DNA from: Polyangiaceae bacterium
GTDB lineage: Bacteria > Myxococcota_A > Polyangia > Polyangiales > Polyangiaceae
NCBI GenBank assembly: GCA_019637295.1
Contig: JAHBVX010000001.1
Span: 781,501 to 845,500, forward strand
Direction: 5' to 3'
DNA: 64,000 bases
The translations under genes were made by a program, and so were the position numbers. A model generated the notes under the pieces. The model did no database searches, was not told where the DNA came from, and saw only the letters and a list, made by a program, of their open reading frames with translations. This document shows, piece after piece, positions 11,737 to 19,458 of this stretch (positions are counted from its first letter, which is position 1; every line of letters begins with the position of its first letter).

Positions 11737-13034
11737 ATACTCCGGCGACGCTGCGAGCCGAAGTGCCGGACATCGCGCTGTTTGGAGCGACAGCGGGCTA
11801 TGGCGACTTGGGGATCCACGCGGTCATCGATCTGACCCGGCGCTTCTCTCGTGCCGAGCTCGAGCGCGCGCTGCAGGCGACCATCGAGTCTTTTCCGGTG
11901 TTGGGCCGGCGCTACGTGCCGGGCTTCTGGCGCGACGCTTGGCATCCGGTCGACGCTCCGCTCAGCGGTGCGGTTCACGTCCTCGAGGAGCCCGCTGACC
12001 TCGACGCGGAGACCGACCGCTGGGCACGGCGCCCCATCGATTCGGCGCGGGAGCGCCCCCTGCGGCTGGTGAGCTTCGCGCGCGGCGGGGGCTCGCGTCT
12101 GATCCTCAGCATCACCCACCTCGCCGTGGATGGCGCCGGGGTGGCCGCCGTGGGGCATGTCCTCGGCGCGCATCTCTATGGCACCCAGCCCAGCGCGCCG
12201 GTGGATCCCCGCCGCAGCGTGGCGAGCGCGCTCGAGGGCCTCCGCTGGTATCACCTGCCGGTGCTCATGCGAGACCTGGCCGCCAGCGCCTGGCTCCCGC
12301 TCAGGACCTGGCGAGCCGCCCCGCGGGAGAGAGAGTACCCCCGAGCGCCATCGAGCGAAGCGTGTTGGCGTCACGTCACGATTTCCAGCGAGGACGTGGC
12401 GCGCATTGGAGCTCGCTGTCGTCCGCTGGGCGCCAGCGTCAACGATGCCCTGATCGCCGCTCTGGCGGGCGTCGCTGCGCGTCGCTCCAGTGAGGGTCCT
12501 CTGGCCGTGATGTACACCATGGATCTTCGCCGCTACGCGGGCGAGCCGCGCCTGACGGCCGCCAACACGTCGAGCATCCTGCTCGTGAACGTGCCACGGA
12601 GCGCTACCTCCGACCTGACGACCAGCGTTGCCGCAGTGGCCGAGCGGACTCGCCGGCAGCGGCGCGGTTTCGCCGGCCCAGCGCTGCTGCTCGCGCCGGT
12701 GGTCCTCGGGTGGGCGATGCCGCACGCCCTCACGCGTCGAGTGCTGCGCTGGCTGCATCCGGTGCTGATCGACATGCCGCTCCGTCGAGGCGTGATCTAC
12801 ACCAACGTCGGTCGCATCGACCACGGTCTGGCGGCGTTCGGCGACGATATCGAGCGGCTGCGAATCATCGGCCCCAGTGTCCTCAACGTCCGCACACCCT
12901 CGGTGGTCGCGTTTGGATTTCGTGGAGAGCTACACCTGGCGCTGTTCGGCCCGCCCGGGCTTGCTCCGGCAGCCCTCGAGGAGCTGGAGCGCGAGCTCCG
13001 TGAGGCCTTGGGCACAGGGCAGACGCAGCCGTGA
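11733..13034 (+). CDS. HxxxDG acyltransferase / condensation-domain-like protein
   Basis: 433 residues of the CoA-dependent acyltransferase superfamily (wax ester synthase/DGAT, condensation and PapA-like proteins). The catalytic motif is seen at residues 129-134 (THLAVDGAG), and the second half has the typical VNDALIAALAGVAAR helix and VYTNVGRID segment. Substrate cannot be read from sequence. It overlaps its neighbours by 4 bp on both sides (GTGA at 11733 and at 13031), so it is translationally coupled to the NBR1 lipoprotein and the SagB-type protein. Confidence 0.75.
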   Translation: MNTPATLRAEVPDIALFGATAGYGDLGIHAVIDLTRRFSRAELERALQATIESFPVLGRRYVPGFWRDAWHPVDAPLSGAVHVLEEPADLDAETDRWARRPIDSARERPLRLVSFARGGGSRLILSITHLAVDGAGVAAVGHVLGAHLYGTQPSAPVDPRRSVASALEGLRWYHLPVLMRDLAASAWLPLRTWRAAPREREYPRAPSSEACWRHVTISSEDVARIGARCRPLGASVNDALIAALAGVAARRSSEGPLAVMYTMDLRRYAGEPRLTAANTSSILLVNVPRSATSDLTTSVAAVAERTRRQRRGFAGPALLLAPVVLGWAMPHALTRRVLRWLHPVLIDMPLRRGVIYTNVGRIDHGLAAFGDDIERLRIIGPSVLNVRTPSVVAFGFRGELHLALFGPPGLAPAALEELERELREALGTGQTQP

Positions 13035-15034
13035 ACTGGAAGGTGCTGGCGATTGGCTTGCCCATCGCGGCGCTCGGCGGGTTCGTGCTCCTGCGCGCTC
13101 TGCTCGGTCGACCGCTCTCGCGCCGCGCGCTCAACGTCATCGTCGCGCTGTTCCTGCTGGCGTACGTCATCACCACCGCTGCGCTCGGAGTGTTCTGGGT
13201 CTCGCGCATGGATCTGCCGGCGTTCGATCTGCACTACGTCTTCGGTTACGCGATGCTGGTGCTGCTCGCTGCGCACGTAGTGCTGCAGCTCGGGCCTCTA
13301 GCGGTGTTCTTTCGGCGCGTGAGTCCCAAGGTGCTGCTCGACGGGTCCGGCTCGCGCTTCTTGCCTGCCATCCGGTACGCGGGTCTGGCGCTGGTCGCCG
13401 TCGTCTTCGCCGGACCGCTCGTGGCGGCGCTGGTGCTCGGACGCATGGCCGAGGAGCACCGGGTGAGCGTGACTGCGCCGCGACCGGGTCCCGCCGCCCC
13501 GGCCAGCGCTGGTGAGGTGACGGTCTGGATCGAGCGCGGCGGCGAGCGCATCGCGGCGCAGGACTACCTGTACGAGCAATCGAGCTACTCGCGCGCGGGG
13601 GTCCTGCGTGCGCCCGCGCTACCTCGCCAGCGGCCCCCGGAGCTACGAGTCGTGCCGGAGGCCCCCACCGTCACGCTGCCCGCCGCAGCCCTGCGAGCCG
13701 AGCGGACCCTCGCGGAGGTGATGGGTGAGCCGCCGTCCTCCACCGCGGACGCGGGAGCCCGAATCGTCGTGGAGCGCGCGCCAGCTCGGCTCGACACCTC
13801 TACCCTCGCGGACATCCTCGCGCACGCCGGCGGTGTGACCAGCGAGCGCGGCATGGGGCTCGCGCTGCGCGCCGCGCCCTCCGCCGGAGCGCTCTACCCG
13901 GTCGACCTGTTCGTGGTGCTCGGCGAAGGGGGAGAGGTGCCCGCGGGGGTTCACTACTACGAGCCGCACGCTCATGCGTTGCGCACGGTCGCAGGAGTGG
14001 AACGGGCCGAGGCGCTGACGCGCGCGGTGCCGGAGGACTCGCCTGTGCGCTCCGCGCCGCTGGTGTTCGCCCTGACGGGCACCTGGGACCGCACCGCGTT
14101 CAAGTACGACGTGCGCTCCTATCGCTACGTCGCGCTCGACGCCGGGCACGTCGCGGCGCAGCTCTTACTCGCGGCGCGTGCCCGCGGCATGGACTGCGCG
14201 CTCGAAGGGCGCTTCGACGACGGGACCGTGGCCGCGGCGCTCGGCCTTCATCCCGACGAGGATGGCCCGGTGCTGCTGGTGGCGTGCGGACCACGCCGCA
14301 GCGGAGCCACTCAGCCTCTGTCCGTTCCCGCGTTCCAGCCGGTGCAGCTGCCGGAGCGGGCCGATGACGCAGAGTTGACCCGGCTGTCCCACGCGCTCAC
14401 CTCTTGGCGGCTGATCGAGGGGCCGCTCGTGGCGGTGCAGGTGCGTGCTCGCACTGCCCCCCGTGGCGAGGCTCTGCCGCTAGCGCCCGCGCCCGACGCC
14501 GATGTCTTCGCCACCATCCGACGGCGGCGCTCCGTGCGGGATTTCGATCTCCAGGCTTCGTTGGACAGCTCCGAGCTTGCGGGGGTGCTGCTCGATAGCG
14601 CCGTGCGAGCGCCTCGCGTCCGTGGCGTACCGCTGGTCGAACTGCACGTGCTCGTGAGTCGCGTCGACGGTGTCGCTCCGGGCAGCTATCGGTACTCGCC
14701 CGAAGCGCACGCGCTCGAGCCCGGCGTGCCGGGGGCCCTGCACGCGCGTATCCAGAGCGCGGGTCTGTCACAGGAGGTGCTGGGCCGCGGCGCGGTCGTA
14801 CTGGTGTGGACCCTGAACGACGCGACCCTCGGAGCCGTCGATGGTGCGCGGGACTTCCGGACTGCGGGTATCGATGCCGGCCTCGCGGGTGGGCACGCCT
14901 ATCTGGCTGCCACCGCGCGGGGGCTCGGTGCGTGTGGCGTCGGCGCGTTCTATGACGCAGAGGTGGGCGCGCTGCTCGCCGGCAGCACGCCACGCCCGCG
15001 CCCGCTCTATCTGATTTCGATCGGGCATCGCTGA
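13031..15034 (+). CDS. Membrane-anchored SagB-type flavin oxidoreductase with two nitroreductase-like halves
   Basis: 667 residues. Four hydrophobic helices occupy about 1-140; one (LHYVFGYAMLVLLAAHVVLQ) has two His in an arrangement like the haem-binding DUF4405 cytochrome domain. Two nitroreductase-fold modules follow. The first has RAAPSAGALYPVDLFVVL, the FMN-site signature of SagB/ThcOx dehydrogenases that oxidise azolines to azoles. The second has FATIRRRRSVRDFD and a C-terminal GLGACGVGAFYDAEV. The pairing resembles a nitroreductase pseudo-dimer in one chain. No YcaO cyclodehydratase is nearby, so azole formation is not supported. Coupled to the upstream acyltransferase gene; a small TM protein gene follows. 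Confidence 0.78.
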   Translation: MNWKVLAIGLPIAALGGFVLLRALLGRPLSRRALNVIVALFLLAYVITTAALGVFWVSRMDLPAFDLHYVFGYAMLVLLAAHVVLQLGPLAVFFRRVSPKVLLDGSGSRFLPAIRYAGLALVAVVFAGPLVAALVLGRMAEEHRVSVTAPRPGPAAPASAGEVTVWIERGGERIAAQDYLYEQSSYSRAGVLRAPALPRQRPPELRVVPEAPTVTLPAAALRAERTLAEVMGEPPSSTADAGARIVVERAPARLDTSTLADILAHAGGVTSERGMGLALRAAPSAGALYPVDLFVVLGEGGEVPAGVHYYEPHAHALRTVAGVERAEALTRAVPEDSPVRSAPLVFALTGTWDRTAFKYDVRSYRYVALDAGHVAAQLLLAARARGMDCALEGRFDDGTVAAALGLHPDEDGPVLLVACGPRRSGATQPLSVPAFQPVQLPERADDAELTRLSHALTSWRLIEGPLVAVQVRARTAPRGEALPLAPAPDADVFATIRRRRSVRDFDLQASLDSSELAGVLLDSAVRAPRVRGVPLVELHVLVSRVDGVAPGSYRYSPEAHALEPGVPGALHARIQSAGLSQEVLGRGAVVLVWTLNDATLGAVDGARDFRTAGIDAGLAGGHAYLAATARGLGACGVGAFYDAEVGALLAGSTPRPRPLYLISIGHR

Positions 15035-15083
15035 CGGTGCTCGCGCGCGATTCGCGCACGACACCGTTGCGCACGGGAGCCGC

Positions 15084-15100
15084 CGCACGCAAAGCGTGCG
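15084..15100. promoter_or_regulatory. Inverted repeat between SagB-type gene and small TM gene
   Basis: CGCACGC-AAA-GCGTGCG forms a perfect 7-bp stem with a 3-nt loop, 50 bp after the SagB-type stop and ~100 bp before the small gene. No T-run follows, so it could be an operator, an RNA processing signal or a weak terminator. Confidence 0.4.
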
Positions 15101-15198
15101 CGATCACCCGTCCGGTGCGTGCAGCATTTCGCACCGAGCCTATCGGCACGCGTCCTGCAAGGTATCAGCGCATCCAACTCTGAAAGGAGGATGAAATC

Positions 15199-15372
15199 AT
15201 GAACGCCAGCGCCACCGAGCGCCGCCCCAACACGTCCCCCGAGCCCGTCCCCGGTCCCCCGCTCCGCAAGGAGAGCTACACCACCTGGCTGTATGTCGGG
15301 CTCGCCATCATCGTCGCAGTGCTGACGGTGTACGGCATGTGGTACGCCGGAGCGCCTCGCCCCGGCATGTGA
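15199..15372 (+). CDS. Small single-pass membrane protein (57 aa)
   Basis: A short gene with an excellent ribosome site (AAAGGAGG ending 8 nt before ATG 15199). The product has a hydrophilic N-terminus (MNASATERRPNTSPEPVPG), one membrane helix (YVGLAIIVAVLTVYGMWYAG) and a short tail ending PRPGM. No Cys, Ser/Thr-rich core or leader cleavage motif is seen, so nothing marks it as a peptide natural-product precursor. Its place 165 bp behind the membrane flavoprotein suggests an accessory membrane subunit, but this is inference. Confidence 0.65.
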   Translation: MNASATERRPNTSPEPVPGPPLRKESYTTWLYVGLAIIVAVLTVYGMWYAGAPRPGM

Positions 15373-15382
15373 ATGGGTCTGC

Positions 15383-16333
15383 TCACGGATTGAAATTGTC
15401 GAGCTTCACCGCCCCGATGTTCGCGCCTTGGGTCGTCCAGGTTCCCGCGCCGATCTCCACGCGCCCGGTCGAGTGCGCGGCGGGCGTTGGCGCAGAGCCG
15501 CGCTCCGTCCAGGTGCTGCCGTCAGGGGACGTGTACATCCGGGTGCTGCCCCCGCTCGCCGCGATGCGCCACCAGCGCATGGCGACGGGGTCGTACGGGC
15601 TCGTGTAGTAGGCCGTCCTCAGCCCCGCATGCAGCGCCCCCTGATTCCACTCGATGTAGCGAGTGTTGGCCACGTCCGACGGGCTGCTGTCGAACAGGAA
15701 GTACACGCTCGTGCCGTTGGTCGAGGTGAGGACCTGCTTGACCTCGACGCTGACGCCGCAGCTTCGTAGATCCGCCGTGGTCGAGGTCGTCACGCCCGCG
15801 TAGTCCGCCACGGTGCCGACCGGTTGCAGCACCAGCTCGCCGCCCGTGGCGCTGACGGAGTTCCCCCACGGCCACCACATGGGACCGATGGCGGTGGTGT
15901 TGAAGTTGTCACTGCCGACCGGGCAATCGGGCACGTTGGGGCCGGTCGAGCCGCCGGTACCGCCGGTTGCGCCGCCGGTGCCGCCAGTTGCGCCGCCGGT
16001 GCCGCCAGTTGCGCCGCCGGTGCCGCCAGTCGCGCCGCCGGTGCCGCCGGTGGCTCCGCCCGTCCCTCCTGTGCCGCCGGTGGCTCCGCCGGTGCCGCCA
16101 CCTGCGCCGCTCGTCCCTCCGCTGCTGCTCCCCGCTGTGCCGCCGGCTCCACCTGCACCTGCTGTGCCCCCAGAGCCGGAGCTCCCGCCGGTCCCCCCGA
16201 GGCTCGCATCCAGCGCGCCGCTGCCGCCCGCCGCGGCGTCGGTCGCGTCGACTTCGCTGTCGTCGAAGCTGAGCAGACACGCCGGCGCGGTAAGCGCACC
16301 CGCCAGCGCCAGCAGGGCAGAAAGAGGCCGCAT
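15383..16333 (-). CDS. Secreted protein with long Gly-Thr linker and lectin-like C-terminal domain
   Basis: 316 residues. A signal sequence (MRPLSALLALAGALTAPAC) is followed by a 90-residue linker built from GGATGGT repeats. A ~180-residue beta-rich domain begins at NVPDCPVGSDNFNT and reads like a concanavalin-type or DUF1349-like sandwich (WWPWGNSVSATGGELVLQP, YIEWNQGALHAGL, RWWRIAASGGSTRMYTSPDG). Fold and sugar binding are inferred. Start ATG 16333 is supported by TACTAT ending 6 nt upstream. Upstream ATGs (16351, 16420) would put charged residues before the signal peptide. Confidence 0.7.
   Translation of the reverse strand: MRPLSALLALAGALTAPACLLSFDDSEVDATDAAAGGSGALDASLGGTGGSSGSGGTAGAGGAGGTAGSSSGGTSGAGGGTGGATGGTGGTGGATGGTGGATGGTGGATGGTGGATGGTGGATGGTGGSTGPNVPDCPVGSDNFNTTAIGPMWWPWGNSVSATGGELVLQPVGTVADYAGVTTSTTADLRSCGVSVEVKQVLTSTNGTSVYFLFDSSPSDVANTRYIEWNQGALHAGLRTAYYTSPYDPVAMRWWRIAASGGSTRMYTSPDGSTWTERGSAPTPAAHSTGRVEIGAGTWTTQGANIGAVKLDNFNP
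15945..16095. repeat. 21-bp tandem repeat encoding the GGATGGT linker
   Basis: Units near gttgcgccgccggtgccgcc start at 15966, 15987, 16008 and 16029, exactly 21 bp apart, with degenerate copies outside. The length is a multiple of three, so copy changes lengthen or shorten the linker without shifting frame. Confidence 0.85.
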
Positions 16334-16339
16334 TGGCTC

Positions 16340-16345
16340 ATAGTA
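16340..16345 (-). promoter_or_regulatory. -10 hexamer TACTAT
   Basis: The hexamer ends 6 nt before ATG 16333, placing transcription start at or beside the start codon. Confidence 0.5.
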
Positions 16346-16418
16346 CCGCATCGCGGCATGCGCGGCATTCGGCAAAGCGGTCGCCGCGCCCGCAGGGGCG
16401 TGCGAAGCTCCAGCTGGC

Positions 16419-17948
16419 ATGGAGGCTCGTGCTCCCGAACCTGCGTTGCCCCGCCCGGGGGACGAGATCGAGCGCTACTCCGTCATCGGTGAGGTGGCGC
16501 GTGGTGGCATGGCGGCGGTGTTCGCTGTCCGTCGCTCCGGTATCGGCGGGTTCGACAAAGTCCTCGCGCTCAAGATGATGCTGCCGAACCTGGCCTCGGA
16601 GGCCCAGGCGGTGGAGCGCTTCCTGGACGAGGCACGTATCGCCTCGCACATCGCTCACGCCAACGTGATCCAGGTGTTCGACGTCGGAACGCACCTTGGC
16701 GCCCCCTACCTGGTGATGGAGTTCCTGCGCGGACAGTCGCTCGCGGCGGTCACCCGCAAGGCCAAGAAGAGCCGACACACGCTGTCGCTCGGCTTGCGGC
16801 TCGGCGTGCTGGCGCGCGCTGCGGAAGGGCTCGCCGCCGCGCACGGCACGGCCGGGGCGGACGGTCACCCGCTCGGCATCGTCCATCGCGACGTCAGTCC
16901 ACAGAACATACACATTGGTTACACCGGAGAGGTCAAGGTCGTCGACTTCGGGATCGCGGCGGCGCGGGGCCGGATCGCGAGCACGCAGAGCGGCGAGTTC
17001 CGCGGCAAGCTGGCGTACGCGGCTCCGGAGCAGATCCGTCGGGACGTCGCCGTCGACGCCCGCGCCGACGCGTGGGCGCTCGGCGTGGTCGCCTGGGAGC
17101 TGCTCGCGCAGCGCCGACTGTTTCGTGGAGAGGACGAGAGCAACACGCTGTTCAACGTGCTCCAGCTCGAGGTCCCGGCTCTGCGCACCGTCGCACCGGA
17201 CGTGCCCCCGGAGGTCGCCAGCGTGGTGATGCGTTGTCTCGAGCGTGACGTCAGCCTCCGGCCAGAGAGTCTCGACGAGCTCGCCAGCATCTTCGATCTG
17301 GCTGCGGTTGCTGCCAGCGGCGGTCGTCGCGCCGACGTCGCGCGGGAGATGGAACACCTCTTCCGCGAAGATCGCGCGCGGGAAGACGAGCGGTTGGCGG
17401 CGGCGCAGCGAGGCGGAGGCCACGTGCCCTTGCAGCTCGAGTCCACGGGGGGAGGTTCGATCACGGCGCTGTCCCGGGAGCCTGCCCCAAGGACGGCCAA
17501 GCGCTCGAAGCTCCCGTGGCTGCTCGGAGTCGCCGCGGTGCTCGGCGTCAGCCTGCTGCTGGCGTGGCGCGGCCTGAGCGGCGAGCCCGAGGCAGCGGCG
17601 CCAAGCGCGTCGACGTCCGCGTCGTCAGCCGAGGCGCGGATCGCCGTGCACGTCCCCGCGGACGCGCGGCTCGTGTTGGTGGATGGCCGTCGGCGCGACG
17701 AGCGACCGCTCGTCATCGGCCTGACCGGCGACGCCTCCGCAGAGGTGCAGGTCGTGGCCGCCGATGGCCGCGAGGTGAGTCGGCGCGTCAGGCGGACGGA
17801 CGATGGGATCACTCTGACGCTGCCGGCGCCCATGGCCACCGCGGAGCCAGCGCCGCCCGCATCGTCGGCGCCACCTGCGGCGGTGCGCGCGCCGGCCAAG
17901 GGCGGCACAAAGAAGCCCACCGGTCCCCTGCTCGCCGATCCATACTAG
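16419..17948 (+). CDS. Membrane-anchored Ser/Thr protein kinase
   Basis: 509 residues. The kinase domain (about 20-290) has glycine loop ARGGMAAV, ATP Lys52 (LALKMM), HRDVSPQN with Asp158 and DFGIA (176-178), so it looks active. A low-complexity stretch leads to one membrane helix at about 366-385 (WLLGVAAVLGVSLLLAW). The outer part carries a PEGA-like beta domain (RIAVHVPADARLVLVDGRRR...EVQVVAADGREVSRRVR) and a Pro/Ala tail. It is 5 bp upstream of the TPR protein and heads a three-gene set. Start ATG 16419 is 12 residues before the glycine-loop strand and lacks a strong ribosome site. Confidence 0.88.
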   Translation: MEARAPEPALPRPGDEIERYSVIGEVARGGMAAVFAVRRSGIGGFDKVLALKMMLPNLASEAQAVERFLDEARIASHIAHANVIQVFDVGTHLGAPYLVMEFLRGQSLAAVTRKAKKSRHTLSLGLRLGVLARAAEGLAAAHGTAGADGHPLGIVHRDVSPQNIHIGYTGEVKVVDFGIAAARGRIASTQSGEFRGKLAYAAPEQIRRDVAVDARADAWALGVVAWELLAQRRLFRGEDESNTLFNVLQLEVPALRTVAPDVPPEVASVVMRCLERDVSLRPESLDELASIFDLAAVAASGGRRADVAREMEHLFREDRAREDERLAAAQRGGGHVPLQLESTGGGSITALSREPAPRTAKRSKLPWLLGVAAVLGVSLLLAWRGLSGEPEAAAPSASTSASSAEARIAVHVPADARLVLVDGRRRDERPLVIGLTGDASAEVQVVAADGREVSRRVRRTDDGITLTLPAPMATAEPAPPASSAPPAAVRAPAKGGTKKPTGPLLADPY

Positions 17949-17953
17949 CCACG

Positions 17954-18865
17954 ATGAAGCTCTGGTCGTGGGCAGTCCTGTGCGCGGTCTTATCGAGCGC
18001 GACCACGGCCTTGGCTCAGCCGGCGGATGCGCAGGCGCGCTCGCTGGCGAAGGCGCAGTTCGCCGAGGGGCAGCGGGCGTTCGACCGCAAAGACTTCGAC
18101 GAAGCGTTGCGGCATTTCCGGCGTGCATTCGAGCTGCATCGCCACGACGCGGTGCGCTTCAACATCGCGGTCTGCTTCGAGCGCCTCGGCAGGTTCCGTG
18201 AAGCCTTGGAGCAGTATGAAGCGGCGGCCCAGAGCAGCGAGCTGGACGCGAAGCAGAAGCAGCGCGCGACCACCAAGATCGACGCGTTGCGCGCGGAGCT
18301 GGGGACTCTCGAGGTAGACGGCTCGCCGATGGGAGCCGAAGTGGTGGTAGCGGACGAGGTGCTCTGCACCCTCCCCTGCAAGGCCCTCGTCGACCCCGGC
18401 GAGCTGACCGTCGTGGTCCGCAGAGGCTCGACGATGGAAGAGCGCAAGGTCCGCGTCGAGCGCCAGCGAACGGCGACGGTCACCGTCGAGCTGAAGCTCG
18501 ACGCCCCCGGCGCCACCAGCAGCGTCCAGGACGCACCCATCGCGGTCGCTCCGCCCGAGGACGCGCCGCCGGCGGTGACCCGCGGGCCCGGCTGGGTGAC
18601 TTGGATGGGCGCGGGGCTGGTCGTCGTCGGCGGCGTCGGGGTGGTCGCGTTTGGACCCAAAGCCCAGTCCGAGCACGACCAGTTCATCAAGACCGGCAGC
18701 GAAGATGCCCGCTCGAGCGGCGAGCGCGCGCGGGATCTGACCAACGTCTCCATCGGTGTCGCGGTGGTGGGTGCGGCGCTGGTGGCGGTCGACCTGCTCT
18801 TCATCCCCAAGCAGGGCGCGCCCGCGGCGACCCGTCGCCGGCCCGGGATGGGACTGTCGTTTTGA
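17954..18865 (+). CDS. Periplasmic TPR protein with PEGA-like domain and two membrane helices
   Basis: 303 residues. A signal peptide (MKLWSWAVLCAVLSSATTALA) precedes TPR-like helices (AKAQFAEGQRAFDRKDFDEALRHF, RFNIAVCFERLGRFREALEQYEAA). A PEGA-type beta domain follows (GTLEVDGSPMGAEVVVADEVLCTLPCKALVDPGELTVVV). Two hydrophobic segments sit near the C-terminus. This TPR-PEGA layout is frequent next to myxobacterial kinases; it probably works with the kinase just upstream at the envelope. The last codon overlaps the next start (TTGA at 18862). Confidence 0.75.
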   Translation: MKLWSWAVLCAVLSSATTALAQPADAQARSLAKAQFAEGQRAFDRKDFDEALRHFRRAFELHRHDAVRFNIAVCFERLGRFREALEQYEAAAQSSELDAKQKQRATTKIDALRAELGTLEVDGSPMGAEVVVADEVLCTLPCKALVDPGELTVVVRRGSTMEERKVRVERQRTATVTVELKLDAPGATSSVQDAPIAVAPPEDAPPAVTRGPGWVTWMGAGLVVVGGVGVVAFGPKAQSEHDQFIKTGSEDARSSGERARDLTNVSIGVAVVGAALVAVDLLFIPKQGAPAATRRRPGMGLSF

Positions 18866-19458
18866 CCTCGCGGACTGTGCTGGCGACCATCGCGCTGCTG
18901 CTCGGCGCCGGCGTCACGCGCGCCGATGCTGGCGACGATCCGATCGTCGTCCGCGCGGGGCAGACGGTGATGCGGGTGAGCGACGTCTCGGTCCGCGCCG
19001 CAGCGTTGCACGCGTTCGAACGCAAGAGCTTCGGCGAGACGGACGCGGAGGTGCGCTCTGGCCTGGTACGCCGCCGCCTGGTGCCCGAGGTGCTGGTCGC
19101 CGAGGCAGCGCGCGCCGAGGGATTGACCGAAGTGGCCGGCGTTCGCGCGCGCATCGACGAGCTGCTCGCGGGCGAGCTGCGCGCGGTCATGATGCGTGAG
19201 GTAGACGAGTCGCTGACGGACGAGGAGATCCGCAGCTACTGTGAGTCTCGCGGCGAGCAGCGGGATCCGACGACGCGGGGCGCCAAGCCCGACTGCGCAC
19301 GAGATCACTTGTCGTACCGCATCGCGCTGCGGCGCGAGAAGGTGCACCAGAGGTCCGACGCTCTCGTACGCCGCCTGCGCGAGCAGCACGTGCGGGTGGT
19401 CGATCAGGAGCTGCTGACTCGCATCAGCGTGTCGGAACGCGGCGTCACGTCGCCGTGA
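18862..19458 (+). CDS. Secreted SurA N-domain-like chaperone/peptidyl-prolyl isomerase-related protein
   Basis: 198 residues starting at TTG 18862, which overlaps the previous stop. A signal sequence (RTVLATIALLLGAGVTRADA) is followed by a helical region like the SurA/parvulin N-terminal domain: AFERKSFGETDAEVRSGLVRRRLVPEVLVAEAARAEGL, then ESLTDEEIRSYCESRG. No parvulin catalytic domain follows, so it may be a chaperone-only version. The 3' end overlaps the convergent phosphatase gene by 14 bp. The family call is tentative. Confidence 0.6.
   Translation: MTSRTVLATIALLLGAGVTRADAGDDPIVVRAGQTVMRVSDVSVRAAALHAFERKSFGETDAEVRSGLVRRRLVPEVLVAEAARAEGLTEVAGVRARIDELLAGELRAVMMREVDESLTDEEIRSYCESRGEQRDPTTRGAKPDCARDHLSYRIALRREKVHQRSDALVRRLREQHVRVVDQELLTRISVSERGVTSP

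Noticed and set aside
13031-15372. Azole-containing RiPP cluster
   Set aside because: The SagB-type enzyme has no YcaO partner, and the 57-residue protein is a TM protein without Cys or a Ser/Thr-rich core.
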